From JAWLBW01 sp041687475 (GTDB lineage: Bacteria; J088; JAWLBW01): DNA of 18,250 nucleotides. The stretch spans positions 1 to 18,250 of the forward strand of contig JAWLBW010000061.1 of the NCBI GenBank assembly GCA_041687475.1. Reading direction: 5' to 3'. The position numbers were made by a program, and so were the translations under genes. This document shows, piece by piece, positions 8,203 to 14,715 of the stretch. Under the pieces are notes generated by a model. The model did not search any database, was not told the origin of the DNA, and worked only from the letters and a program-made list of their open reading frames with translations. How positions within the stretch are numbered: position 1 is the stretch's first letter; every line of letters begins with the position of its first letter.

Positions 8203-10040
8203 TGCGAGCGCCCGAAGCGCCGCTCGAGTTCGACCCGGCTCAGGGTGACGACGACCGGCCGCCCGTGCGGACAGTTTCCGGCGCGCTCGATTTCGTCAAG
8301 CTGGCGTAGCAGCGCGCGCACTTCGGGTTCCGACAGGGGCTGATTCGCCCGCACCGAGCCCTGGCAGGCGCAGCCGATGATGCGCTCGGCCACGGCCTGC
8401 TGGGCCATTTCGGCACTGCCGAGCTCGCCCAGCTCACGCGCGACGTCGAGCACGACCCGCCGAACTTCCCGCCCCGCCAGGGCCGCCGGCACGGCTTTGA
8501 CCGCCATGGCGTTGCCGCTGAAGGGAGCGAGTTCGAAGCCTATGGCCGCCAGCAGCTCGCCGTGTTCGGTCAACGACTCGAGTGCGACCGGCGTCATTTC
8601 AATGACCTGCGGCATGAGCATGCCCTGCATCGGCGGCCTTCCCGATCGGTACGCCTCGAGCATGGCCATGTATGTCACGCGCTCATGGGCGGCGTGCTGA
8701 TCGATGAGCACGATGCCGTCGTCGCCCTGGCACACCAGATAGGTGCCGAGCGCCTGCCCGATGAACGCAAGGCGACCGTAAAAGCCATCGCCTTCGGTAT
8801 CGTAGTCGCGCACCGGTATCTCGGCAATGACTTCCTTGCGGCGCATCATGCCGCCGGAATCGAACATGGACGCCGCCCCCGGCTCTGCCGGGGCTTCGGT
8901 AAATCCTGCTGCGCCGCTTCGGCCATACCGGCCATAGCCCGAGCCCCCGTAGCCGGCCCCCCCGTAGGTAGCCGGCCCCATGCGCGCGCCCGGACCAGCG
9001 GGCAGCGGCGCCTGTCCGTCTTCGGCCAGGTTGGGTTGGCTGCGCAGCCAGCTTTCCAGCGCGTCGGTTACGGCGCCGGAAATGAAGCCGTACAGGTCGC
9101 GCCCTTTCGCGAAACGCACTTCCTGCTTCGTCGGGTGCACGTTCACGTCGACCTCGTCGGCCGGCAGGGTAATGAACAGCGAGGCACGAGGAAATCGGTC
9201 ATGGGGCATGAACTGCCGGTACGCCGAAATCAGCGCGTGGTTCAACGTACGGTCGCGAATGAAGCGTCCGTTGACGAACCAATAAATTTCATCGGCCCGC
9301 GCCCGGTTGTCACGGGGGTGGCCAAGCAGGCCGGCGAGGCCGTAACCCAGCGAATTGCTGGTTTTGGCGAACTCGACCGACTGGCGCGCGAACTCGCGTC
9401 CGAGCAAGCGGGCGCCGCGCTCGCGAGGGTCGAGTTCGGCCGGCACGTCGACGCTCACGCGCCCGTTGACGATGAGCCGGAACCCGATATGCGGAAACGC
9501 CAGCGCCACACGGGCGAACATTTCGCGTATGTGCCCGTTCTCGGTGGCGTCGCGCTTGAGAAACTTGCGCCGGGCGGGGGTGTTGAAGAACAGGTCGGTG
9601 ACCTCGATCATCGTACCCACCGGCAAGCCGGCTTCACGAACGTACATCAGGCGGCCGCCTTCAACCAGGACTTCGGTGCCCGTGTCGGCTTCTGCCGGGC
9701 GCGACTCGAGGCGGAAACGTGAAACCGACGCGATGCTGGGCAGCGCTTCGCCACGAAAGCCCAGGGTATCGATCCGATCGAGATCGTCGACATCGCCGAT
9801 CTTGCTCGTTGCATGCCGTTCGAGTGCCAGCAGGCACTCGTCGCGGGTCATGCCGAAACCGTTGTCGGTAATGCGGAAACCGCCCGAGAGAATCTCGAGT
9901 GTTATTTCCGACGCCCCGGCATCGATGCTGTTCTCGAGCAGCTCCTTGACGGCGCTCGCGGGGCGCTCGACCACTTCGCCTGCGGCGATGCGGTTGGCAA
10001 TGAATTCGGGAAGAATGCGTAAGGTTCGGCCGGGAGGCAT
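8199..10040 (-). CDS. mutL: DNA mismatch repair protein MutL
   Basis: This 613-aa MutL couples MutS mismatch recognition to strand removal. The N-terminal GHKL ATPase is intact: the E36-N37 region within VKELLENSIDAGA, DNGFGM at 59-64, RHATSKI, and TLGFRGEAL. A Gly/Tyr-rich linker (about 354-380, repeated GYG) separates it from the C-terminal dimerisation/endonuclease domain. That domain has DQHAAHE from residue 447, ACQ at 558-560, CPHGRP at 590-595 and FGR at 609-611, as in MutL proteins with nicking activity. One position differs: the final Glu of DQHA-x2-E-x4-E is Met458. mutL heads the operon with miaA and gspLMN. A -10-like TAGAAT lies about 30 bases upstream on the minus strand but no good -35 is visible. 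Confidence 0.97.
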   Translation of the reverse strand: MPPGRTLRILPEFIANRIAAGEVVERPASAVKELLENSIDAGASEITLEILSGGFRITDNGFGMTRDECLLALERHATSKIGDVDDLDRIDTLGFRGEALPSIASVSRFRLESRPAEADTGTEVLVEGGRLMYVREAGLPVGTMIEVTDLFFNTPARRKFLKRDATENGHIREMFARVALAFPHIGFRLIVNGRVSVDVPAELDPRERGARLLGREFARQSVEFAKTSNSLGYGLAGLLGHPRDNRARADEIYWFVNGRFIRDRTLNHALISAYRQFMPHDRFPRASLFITLPADEVDVNVHPTKQEVRFAKGRDLYGFISGAVTDALESWLRSQPNLAEDGQAPLPAGPGARMGPATYGGAGYGGSGYGRYGRSGAAGFTEAPAEPGAASMFDSGGMMRRKEVIAEIPVRDYDTEGDGFYGRLAFIGQALGTYLVCQGDDGIVLIDQHAAHERVTYMAMLEAYRSGRPPMQGMLMPQVIEMTPVALESLTEHGELLAAIGFELAPFSGNAMAVKAVPAALAGREVRRVVLDVARELGELGSAEMAQQAVAERIIGCACQGSVRANQPLSEPEVRALLRQLDEIERAGNCPHGRPVVVTLSRVELERRFGRSQ

Positions 10041-10159
10041 GATTCAGTCACGGAACAAAGACTGACATTCTACTGCATCGCTCAGGGCCTGCGCCATCCA
10101 AGAGGGCCGGGAATGCACACCCGTCTCTTCACGCCCCGCGATACCGCGACGCCCCCCTG

Positions 10160-11614
10160 CTAGCGCGGCAAAGCCGTTCGCTCACAAGCCTGCAGGCGAT
10201 TGAAACCGTCACGCCAGGGTCCCTCTTTCTCAAGCGAGGCCACCCGTAGCATGTGCGAGGCCAGCCGTCGGGCGCGCAGCCACCACGCCTCTTCGGTTTC
10301 CAATACAGCCAGGCGCTCGTACAGGGTATTCATCGACTCGAGCACCCGGTTCAGCGCGCGATACGATGCGTCTTTCAGCAGAAACCCGCGAATACGGTCG
10401 TTCTGCTGCGAGAGCACCGATGCAAAGTCGGGGTGAAAGGGGCTGTCGAGCATGGGCCACTGTTCGAGCAGGGCAATGCGAAGCTCGGCCTCGTAGCCGG
10501 CGGCCTCGGCATCGATGCTTCGAATCTGCCGGCCGATACGCTCACGTTCCCCATCAATCCCGGCCAGGCGTTCAGCAACGACCGCTCGGGGGTCGCCGGG
10601 TTTCAGCGCCAGACGAATACGCAGCATTTTCCACGCCGCCAGGTCTTCGGGCGAAGCGCCGGACACAGCCTGCTCCCACGAAGCGACGACCGGCACACCG
10701 ACCCGCCGCAGGTAGTGTTCCGACGTACGTAACGGCACGTCGACGGTGTCATCGCTTCCGACCGCATAAGCATGCGCCTCGGCCAGGCTCACCCTGCCGT
10801 CGCGGTCGTAGTCGGTTGCCGGGGCGCGGCGGCCCGTGCGCTCGACACCGCCGAGAGCGGCGAACAGGCGGGTCGTATAGTCGTCGTACTCGGCCTCGTT
10901 CAGCTCGGGCGTGCAGCCGGCGGCCACCCGATCGGGCGGGGCGGCAAAAAAGCCGCAGACATCAGGGCCCGTGGCGTTCGTGTCGCCGGCGGGAAAGATC
11001 ACATCGGCGAACGCACCGGAAAAACACTGGCTCATGGCCAGCACGACGCGGCCGTGCCGCACGCGCGCAAGCAACTCGCGCATGTCGGCCACGGTCAGGA
11101 GCTCGTCGCCCCAGAGTACGAGCGCGTTGTCTTCATCGGAACCTTCGCCGCGAATGCCGTGGTCGGTTGTGTAGAGAAACAGGGTTTCGCCGCTTTCGAG
11201 CGAAGCCACGGCCTTGCCCACGGCGCCCAGAACATCGGCACGCCGCGCGGCGCTCTCGAGGCGGCTCAGGCGGTGCGGCCGGTACGACAACTCGACGCCC
11301 CCGTGCCCGAAGAGCCGATCGAGCAGGAAAAGCTCCCACCTGTGGGGGGGAAACTCGCCGATGTAGCTGACATCACGCGCCTGCCCGGGTCCGGGGCCGG
11401 CATGCATGGTTACGTTCGCCTTGTCGACGCCTCGCTTCGCGAGTACGCGCTCGACGAAGAGAAGGTTTTTCTCGTGGGCGACGGCATTCGAACTGGGAAC
11501 TCCGCCCCCACTCACGAGAAGCGCGCGCCACCCCGGAGCGGGCCCGGCGGCCTGCGCGAAGGACGACGCCGAAGACAGAAGCAGCAAGCCGGACAGAAGC
11601 ACAAGACGAAACAC
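10160..11614 (-). CDS. Secreted caspase/legumain-like (clan CD, C13-like) cysteine protease with EF-hand loop
   Basis: From a GTG at 11614 the product is 484 aa, starting with a clean signal peptide (MFRLVLLSGLLLLSSASSF-AQA). Clan CD protease landmarks follow: a strand plus TTDHG with catalytic H152, and a strand plus MSQCFSGAF with catalytic C197, the same order as in legumain. An EF-hand calcium loop, DYDRDGRVSLAE, with ligand positions D268, D270, D272 and E279, comes next. The last ~170 residues are helical and charged, with no recognised domain. Earlier in-frame starts exist (ATG 11668, GTG 11701) but they lie on the terminator hairpin of the preceding gene and have no ribosome site; 11614 also lacks a strong one. 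Likely periplasmic or exported and perhaps calcium-dependent; substrate unknown. Confidence 0.8.
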   Translation of the reverse strand: MFRLVLLSGLLLLSSASSFAQAAGPAPGWRALLVSGGGVPSSNAVAHEKNLLFVERVLAKRGVDKANVTMHAGPGPGQARDVSYIGEFPPHRWELFLLDRLFGHGGVELSYRPHRLSRLESAARRADVLGAVGKAVASLESGETLFLYTTDHGIRGEGSDEDNALVLWGDELLTVADMRELLARVRHGRVVLAMSQCFSGAFADVIFPAGDTNATGPDVCGFFAAPPDRVAAGCTPELNEAEYDDYTTRLFAALGGVERTGRRAPATDYDRDGRVSLAEAHAYAVGSDDTVDVPLRTSEHYLRRVGVPVVASWEQAVSGASPEDLAAWKMLRIRLALKPGDPRAVVAERLAGIDGERERIGRQIRSIDAEAAGYEAELRIALLEQWPMLDSPFHPDFASVLSQQNDRIRGFLLKDASYRALNRVLESMNTLYERLAVLETEEAWWLRARRLASHMLRVASLEKEGPWRDGFNRLQACERTALPR

Positions 11615-11628
11615 GAATAACCCGAATC

Positions 11629-11668
11629 GGAAAAGAAAATGGCCCCGGGAAAAAATCCCTGAGGCCAT
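11629..11668 (-). terminator. Rho-independent terminator of the nuclease-domain lipoprotein gene
   Basis: On the minus strand ATGGCC (11668-11663) pairs with GGCCAT (11644-11639), and inside it GGGA pairs with TCCC around a T-rich loop. The stem is followed by TTTCTTTTCC. It starts 41 bases after the stop of the nuclease-like gene. The plus strand has no T-tract, so it works only leftward. It lies just upstream of the protease gene, implying that gene has its own weak promoter or depends on read-through. Confidence 0.7.
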
Positions 11669-11708
11669 GAAACCACGTTCGGTCTGCGGCGACAAGCCCA
11701 CCGAAAGG

Positions 11709-12653
11709 TTACTGCTGCCGGCCGCCCCACATGCCCCGGCGGGCCTCGGCCGCTTCGTCCTGGGCCTTCAAGAGCCGATCGATATATTTCACGTTCGGCG
11801 GAAACACCGCCACGATGGCATGGCCGCCGCGAACGAGTTCTTCGTTGACAAGTTTTCCATCGGCAAAGACCCAGGCCAGTTCGCGCCCCCGCGGGTCCTT
11901 GAGGGCCACGTCATACTCGATGACCAGCTCCTTGCCCTCGACCAGGCGCTTGTTCGCCTGCATGGCTGCGTAGCCGACCTGCCCCGCCTGATGGCGGTTT
12001 TCGCTTTCCAGCGCGTCGATACCGATGAGCCGCAGGGTCGTACCATCGTCGAGTTCGAGCGTATCGCCGTCGACGGCCACGGCGCGCACGCCTTCGATAC
12101 GATACTGGTCGCGCGCCTCTTCTCGGGGGTAGCGACTGACGTCAAGGCCCCACATGCCCCGACGAGCGGCCATGGCCTCCTTCTGCGCGGCGACCAGGCG
12201 CTGCTGGTATTTGACGTTCGGCGGAAAGCCGGTGGCGAACGCCTCGCCGGCACGAACCAGCTCTTCCTGCAGCATGCTTCCGTCGGGGGCATAGACGTAG
12301 GCCAGGAGGCGGCCCCGGGGGTCGCGCGGCTCGACGTCGTATTCGAGGCGAACCTGCTTCCACTCGACTTTTTTCTTGGTCAGTTCGAGGGCGCCTTTCC
12401 CGTAAAAGTCGCCCTTACGCTGTGCATAGGCGGCTATGGGAGCCTTGATGCCGATGAGTCGTATGTGCGTGCCGTCGCTGAGGGTAATCTCGTCGCCCTT
12501 CATGACGTCGCCTACGGTACCGGCGCCGACGGCGGCGGCGTTGTACGACCCGCCGGCCGTCACAGACGTGGGCGATTCATCGACGGCTTTCGGCGTACTC
12601 GCGCATCCGACGGAAAGTACACCAGTCAGAACGATTCCCAGCGAACGGTGCAT
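11709..12653 (-). CDS. Lipoprotein with tandem staphylococcal-nuclease (TNase) domains, first one degenerate
   Basis: The 314-aa product has a lipoprotein signal ending LSVG-C17 and two SNase-like domains, about residues 46-169 and 188-310. Compared with S. aureus nuclease, domain 2 keeps Asp21 (D197, VDGDTLEL), Arg35 (R208), Asp40 (D213), Glu43 (E216 in RLIGIDALE) and Arg87 (R257 in DPRGRELAW). It should therefore be a Ca2+-dependent phosphodiesterase. Domain 1 keeps D54, R65 and R115 but has K70 for Asp40 and I73 for Glu43, so it is probably inactive. The domains end alike (FPPNVKY ... ARRGMWG), showing an internal duplication. The ATG at 12653 is preceded by GGGGAG 6 bases upstream; a TTG two codons earlier is less likely. 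It would act outside the inner membrane on nucleic acids. Confidence 0.9.
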   Translation of the reverse strand: MHRSLGIVLTGVLSVGCASTPKAVDESPTSVTAGGSYNAAAVGAGTVGDVMKGDEITLSDGTHIRLIGIKAPIAAYAQRKGDFYGKGALELTKKKVEWKQVRLEYDVEPRDPRGRLLAYVYAPDGSMLQEELVRAGEAFATGFPPNVKYQQRLVAAQKEAMAARRGMWGLDVSRYPREEARDQYRIEGVRAVAVDGDTLELDDGTTLRLIGIDALESENRHQAGQVGYAAMQANKRLVEGKELVIEYDVALKDPRGRELAWVFADGKLVNEELVRGGHAIVAVFPPNVKYIDRLLKAQDEAAEARRGMWGGRQQ

Positions 12654-12686
12654 AGACAACTCCCCTATCCTTGAAGAAAACGACTC

Positions 12687-12715
12687 AGAATAGCACGGCG
12701 TCTCCGACCCGGCAA
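12687..12715 (-). promoter_or_regulatory. sigma70-like promoter for the TNase lipoprotein
   Basis: Minus-strand TTGCCG (12715-12710), exactly 17 bases, TATTCT (12692-12687). The hexamers match consensus at 4/6 each. The gene's Shine-Dalgarno and ATG follow at a normal distance. Confidence 0.55.
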
Positions 12716-12757
12716 ACCGGTCTCCTCAAGAAGGGCGCAAACAGGTCGCCGGAATGG

Positions 12758-12786
12758 TTGCAGCCGCCCTGGATACCGGCTATGCT
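12758..12786 (+). promoter_or_regulatory. sigma70-like promoter for the response regulator
   Basis: TTGCAG (12758-12763), exactly 17 bases, TATGCT (12781-12786), placing the start site about 18 bases before the ATG at 12811. It is divergent from the promoter at 12687-12715, about 40 bases away. Confidence 0.5.
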
Positions 12787-12792
12787 ATAGCC
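12778..12792. promoter_or_regulatory. Inverted repeat over the -10 element of the response-regulator promoter
   Basis: GGCTAT (12778-12783), GCT, ATAGCC (12787-12792): perfect 6-bp arms with a 3-base spacer, covering the -10 element. The position suits a repressor or autoregulatory site; the binding protein is unknown. Confidence 0.4.
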
Positions 12793-12810
12793 TTTTCCAT
12801 TCGGACTATC

Positions 12811-13446
12811 ATGATTCGCCTCGTCATCGTCGAAGACGACGACACCGTTCGAGACAGCCTCTCGTGGCTGCTTCCCCAGGAGGGCTACGTCGTTCACGAT
12901 GCCTTCGCATCGGCCGAGGAGTTCCTGTTCGAGGCCGATCGCCTCATGCCCCAGACCGACGTCATTCTGCTCGATCTCGAGCTTCCCGGTATGTCGGGCA
13001 TTGAACTGACGCGCGAAATCAGAAATTACGAAGACCCGCCCGAAATCATCATTCTGACCGTCTTCGACGACCGCGACACGCTCATCTCTGCCTTCAAGGC
13101 GGGTGCGGGCGGCTACATTCTCAAGGACTCGCCCATTGAAGATCTGACGCGCGCCATCGGCGAACTCAGCCGGGGCGGCGCCCCGATGTCGCCGGCAATC
13201 GCGCGCCGCATGCTCGAAGAGTTCCGCCCCCGTTCGGGCGACGACGAGGTGAATCTGTCGGCGCGCGAAAAGGAAGTGCTTCAGTCACTCGTACACGGTT
13301 ATACATACGACGAAATCGCCCAGAAGCTGTTCATTGCTTCGGGTACCGTGCAGGTTCACATTCGTCATATCTATCGCAAGCTGGGCGTGCGCTCACGCAC
13401 CGAGGCCGTGACCAAGGCGCTTCGCAAGGGCCTGGTCGACGACTGA
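12811..13446 (+). CDS. NarL/FixJ-family two-component response regulator (orphan)
   Basis: This 211-aa protein has an N-terminal receiver domain (1-118) with acidic pocket D9/D10, phospho-acceptor D55 in VILLDLELPGMSG, T83 and K105 (GGYILKDSP). A C-terminal LuxR/NarL helix-turn-helix runs from about 147 to 208 (LSAREKEVLQSLVHGYTYDE ... GTVQVHIRHIYRKLGVRSR). All switch residues are present, so phosphorylation should control DNA binding. The ATG at 12811 is favoured over one at 12754 because the receiver domain begins at MIRLVIVEDD and the promoter lies between them. No sensor histidine kinase is in the window, so the partner and signal are unknown. Its targets could include its own promoter, given the dyad at 12778-12792. 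Confidence 0.93.
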   Translation: MIRLVIVEDDDTVRDSLSWLLPQEGYVVHDAFASAEEFLFEADRLMPQTDVILLDLELPGMSGIELTREIRNYEDPPEIIILTVFDDRDTLISAFKAGAGGYILKDSPIEDLTRAIGELSRGGAPMSPAIARRMLEEFRPRSGDDEVNLSAREKEVLQSLVHGYTYDEIAQKLFIASGTVQVHIRHIYRKLGVRSRTEAVTKALRKGLVDD

Positions 13447-13497
13447 GGCCATGCGTCGGGTAAAGCGGGCGAACGGGTAGAACCGTCGGGGGGCGCC

Positions 13498-13527
13498 TTG
13501 AAGATGACCCGGCTTTCGACGTAAAGT
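13498..13527 (+). promoter_or_regulatory. Probable promoter for the nucleotidyltransferase gene
   Basis: TTGAAG (13498-13503), 18 bases, TAAAGT (13522-13527). The -10 hexamer is identical to that before the TPR lipoprotein gene. The leader to the ATG at 13592 is about 58 bases and GC-rich with inverted repeats, including the palindrome GGGCATGCCC at 13571-13580. Confidence 0.45.
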
Positions 13528-13591
13528 ATAGGTTTCATCTTCTGACGCCCGGCGCTCGTGCAGGCGCCCCGGGCATGCCCATGGAACCTCG

Positions 13592-14317
13592 ATGAGCGAC
13601 ACCCCCCGTGCCATGATTCTTGCAGCCGGCTTCGGCACGCGGCTGCGCCCCATTACCAACGAGATTCCCAAGCCGTTGGTAAAGGTGGGGTCGACTTCAC
13701 TCATCGAACGAATCATAACCCGCCTTGCAGCCGCCGGTGTAGAAGAATTCGTCGTAAACCTGCACCATCTGGGCGACAAGATACGCGAGCATGTGGGCGA
13801 CGGCGGGCGCTGGGGCGTACGGGTCGCCTACAGCGAAGAGACCGAAATATTGGGTTCCGGCGGCGGCATCAAGCTGGCACAGCCTCATCTCGACGACCGA
13901 ACCTTTTTCGTCGTGAACGGCGACGTACTCATCGACGTCGACTACAGCGAGGTTCTTCGATTTCACCGTTCGCACGGCGCCATGGCCACCATGGTGCTGC
14001 GCACCGATGCAGACCCCGAATCGTGGGGCGCCATTGAAATCGACGAATCGCACCGCATCCGTCAGTTCGTGGGCAAGCTGCCTGCCGTGAGCGCCCCGCT
14101 GCGCAAGCTCATGTTCACCGGCGTTCACGTGCTCGAGCCCGCGGTTTTCGACTACCTGCCCCTTGCCTTTTCGTCCATCAACGAAGTGTTTTACCCCCGT
14201 GCAATCGCAGAAGGCAAAGCCGTTTACGGCTTCGAACACCGGGGTTACTGGTCCGACGTAGGCACCCTCGATCGACTCGATGCCGCCCGAGCCGACGCCG
14301 ACGCCGGCCTGGTCTGA
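13592..14317 (+). CDS. Sugar-phosphate nucleotidyltransferase (MurU / mannose-1-phosphate guanylyltransferase-like)
   Basis: The 241-aa protein is a single-domain NTP-transferase (PF00483 type), which joins a sugar-1-phosphate to a nucleoside triphosphate giving an NDP-sugar. The nucleotide-binding signature LAAGFGTRLRP is at 10-20, with the catalytic-region Lys in IPKPL at K27, and ETEILGSGGGI is the sugar/base-binding loop. The metal-binding Asp is in VNGD (D111), and a C-terminal GYWSDVGTLDRL motif is typical. The short length without a beta-helix argues against GlmU and fits MurU (MurNAc-1-P uridylyltransferase) or heptose/mannose-1-P transferases; I cannot choose. MurU usually neighbours the kinase AmgK, which is not seen here. 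Translation start has only a weak GGAA ribosome site. Confidence 0.88.
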   Translation: MSDTPRAMILAAGFGTRLRPITNEIPKPLVKVGSTSLIERIITRLAAAGVEEFVVNLHHLGDKIREHVGDGGRWGVRVAYSEETEILGSGGGIKLAQPHLDDRTFFVVNGDVLIDVDYSEVLRFHRSHGAMATMVLRTDADPESWGAIEIDESHRIRQFVGKLPAVSAPLRKLMFTGVHVLEPAVFDYLPLAFSSINEVFYPRAIAEGKAVYGFEHRGYWSDVGTLDRLDAARADADAGLV

Positions 14318-14336
14318 GGGCAGACCGCCCCTCTTT
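14311..14336 (+). terminator. Weak hairpin terminator candidate at the end of the nucleotidyltransferase gene
   Basis: Two alternative stems overlap the stop codon: GGTCTG/CAGACC with loop AGGG (14311-14326), or GAGGGC with GCCCCTC (14316-14333, one bulge) followed by only TTTC. The T-tract is short, so termination may be partial. Confidence 0.35.
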
Positions 14337-14433
14337 CGCCGCACTCACAACCACCGACTGCCGCCAGACACTGCACGCCGGTTGCGACGGCTTCCCCTCC
14401 CCTTGGCGCAGCCTTGCCCCCTGAGGCGCCGCC

Positions 14434-14455
14434 GCTTGCATTCCAGACTGCAAGC
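14434..14455. promoter_or_regulatory. Perfect inverted repeat upstream of the LuxR-type gene
   Basis: GCTTGCA (14434-14440), 8-base spacer TTCCAGAC, TGCAAGC (14449-14455). Without a following T-run it is more like a protein-binding dyad or RNA stem than a terminator. Confidence 0.35.
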
Positions 14456-14590
14456 CGACACATTTCTCTGATATGCAGCCCCTCTGTACGCCCTGCGTCA
14501 TACAGCTCGGTCACGTCGCCCGGTATACACCCGTAACCATTGGAACTCCCGTCCCGAACGGGGGAATGGAGGGCGCGTCATTGTCCATAC

Positions 14591-14614
14591 CTCAGCATTC
14601 GCGCGATCGCTGAG
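14591..14614. promoter_or_regulatory. 24-bp palindrome upstream of the LuxR-type gene, possible operator
   Basis: CTCAGC (14591-14596) and GCTGAG (14609-14614) flank a central TCGCGCGA (14599-14606). Ten of twelve base pairs across the dyad match. Its length suits a dimeric regulator. It differs in sequence from the palindrome at 16612-16637, so it would bind a different protein or reflect RNA structure. Confidence 0.4.
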
Positions 14615-14715
14615 AGAACAAGCACCCCTACTAATTGATTTGAAGGAAAAGATACCCGGTGGTAGCGTCGACGCGAACCCGGCGGCTTCCCGGCCGCCCT
14701 CTCCAAGGAGTTACC

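Larger units (their letters stand above)
14318..14715. other. 398-bp non-coding leader region upstream of the LuxR-type gene
   Basis: I find no credible coding frame here. It holds several dyads: the terminator candidate at its left end, GCTTGCA/TGCAAGC (14434-14455), CCCGT/ACGGG (14548-14562), an imperfect 24-bp palindrome (14591-14614), the 10-bp palindrome GCGTCGACGC (14665-14674) and GGCGGC/GCCGCC (14681-14698) shortly before the ribosome site. No -35/-10 pair at good spacing stands out, so where the regulator's transcript starts is unclear. A long structured 5' leader or a small RNA is possible. Confidence 0.4.

Noticed and set aside
8562..9722. 386-codon plus-strand frame opposite mutL
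   Set aside because: Antisense to the strongly conserved MutL frame, with no motif of its own.
10366..11370. Arg-rich plus-strand frame opposite the protease gene
   Set aside because: Composition is that of a GC-rich shadow frame; the minus strand encodes the protease with catalytic residues and signal peptide.
11406..12674. 422-codon plus-strand frame opposite the nuclease lipoprotein
   Set aside because: Antisense shadow; the minus strand has a lipobox and two SNase domains.
14434..14455. Inverted repeat considered as a terminator
   Set aside because: The stem is perfect but no T-run follows on either strand, and it lies over 100 bases past the preceding gene's stop.
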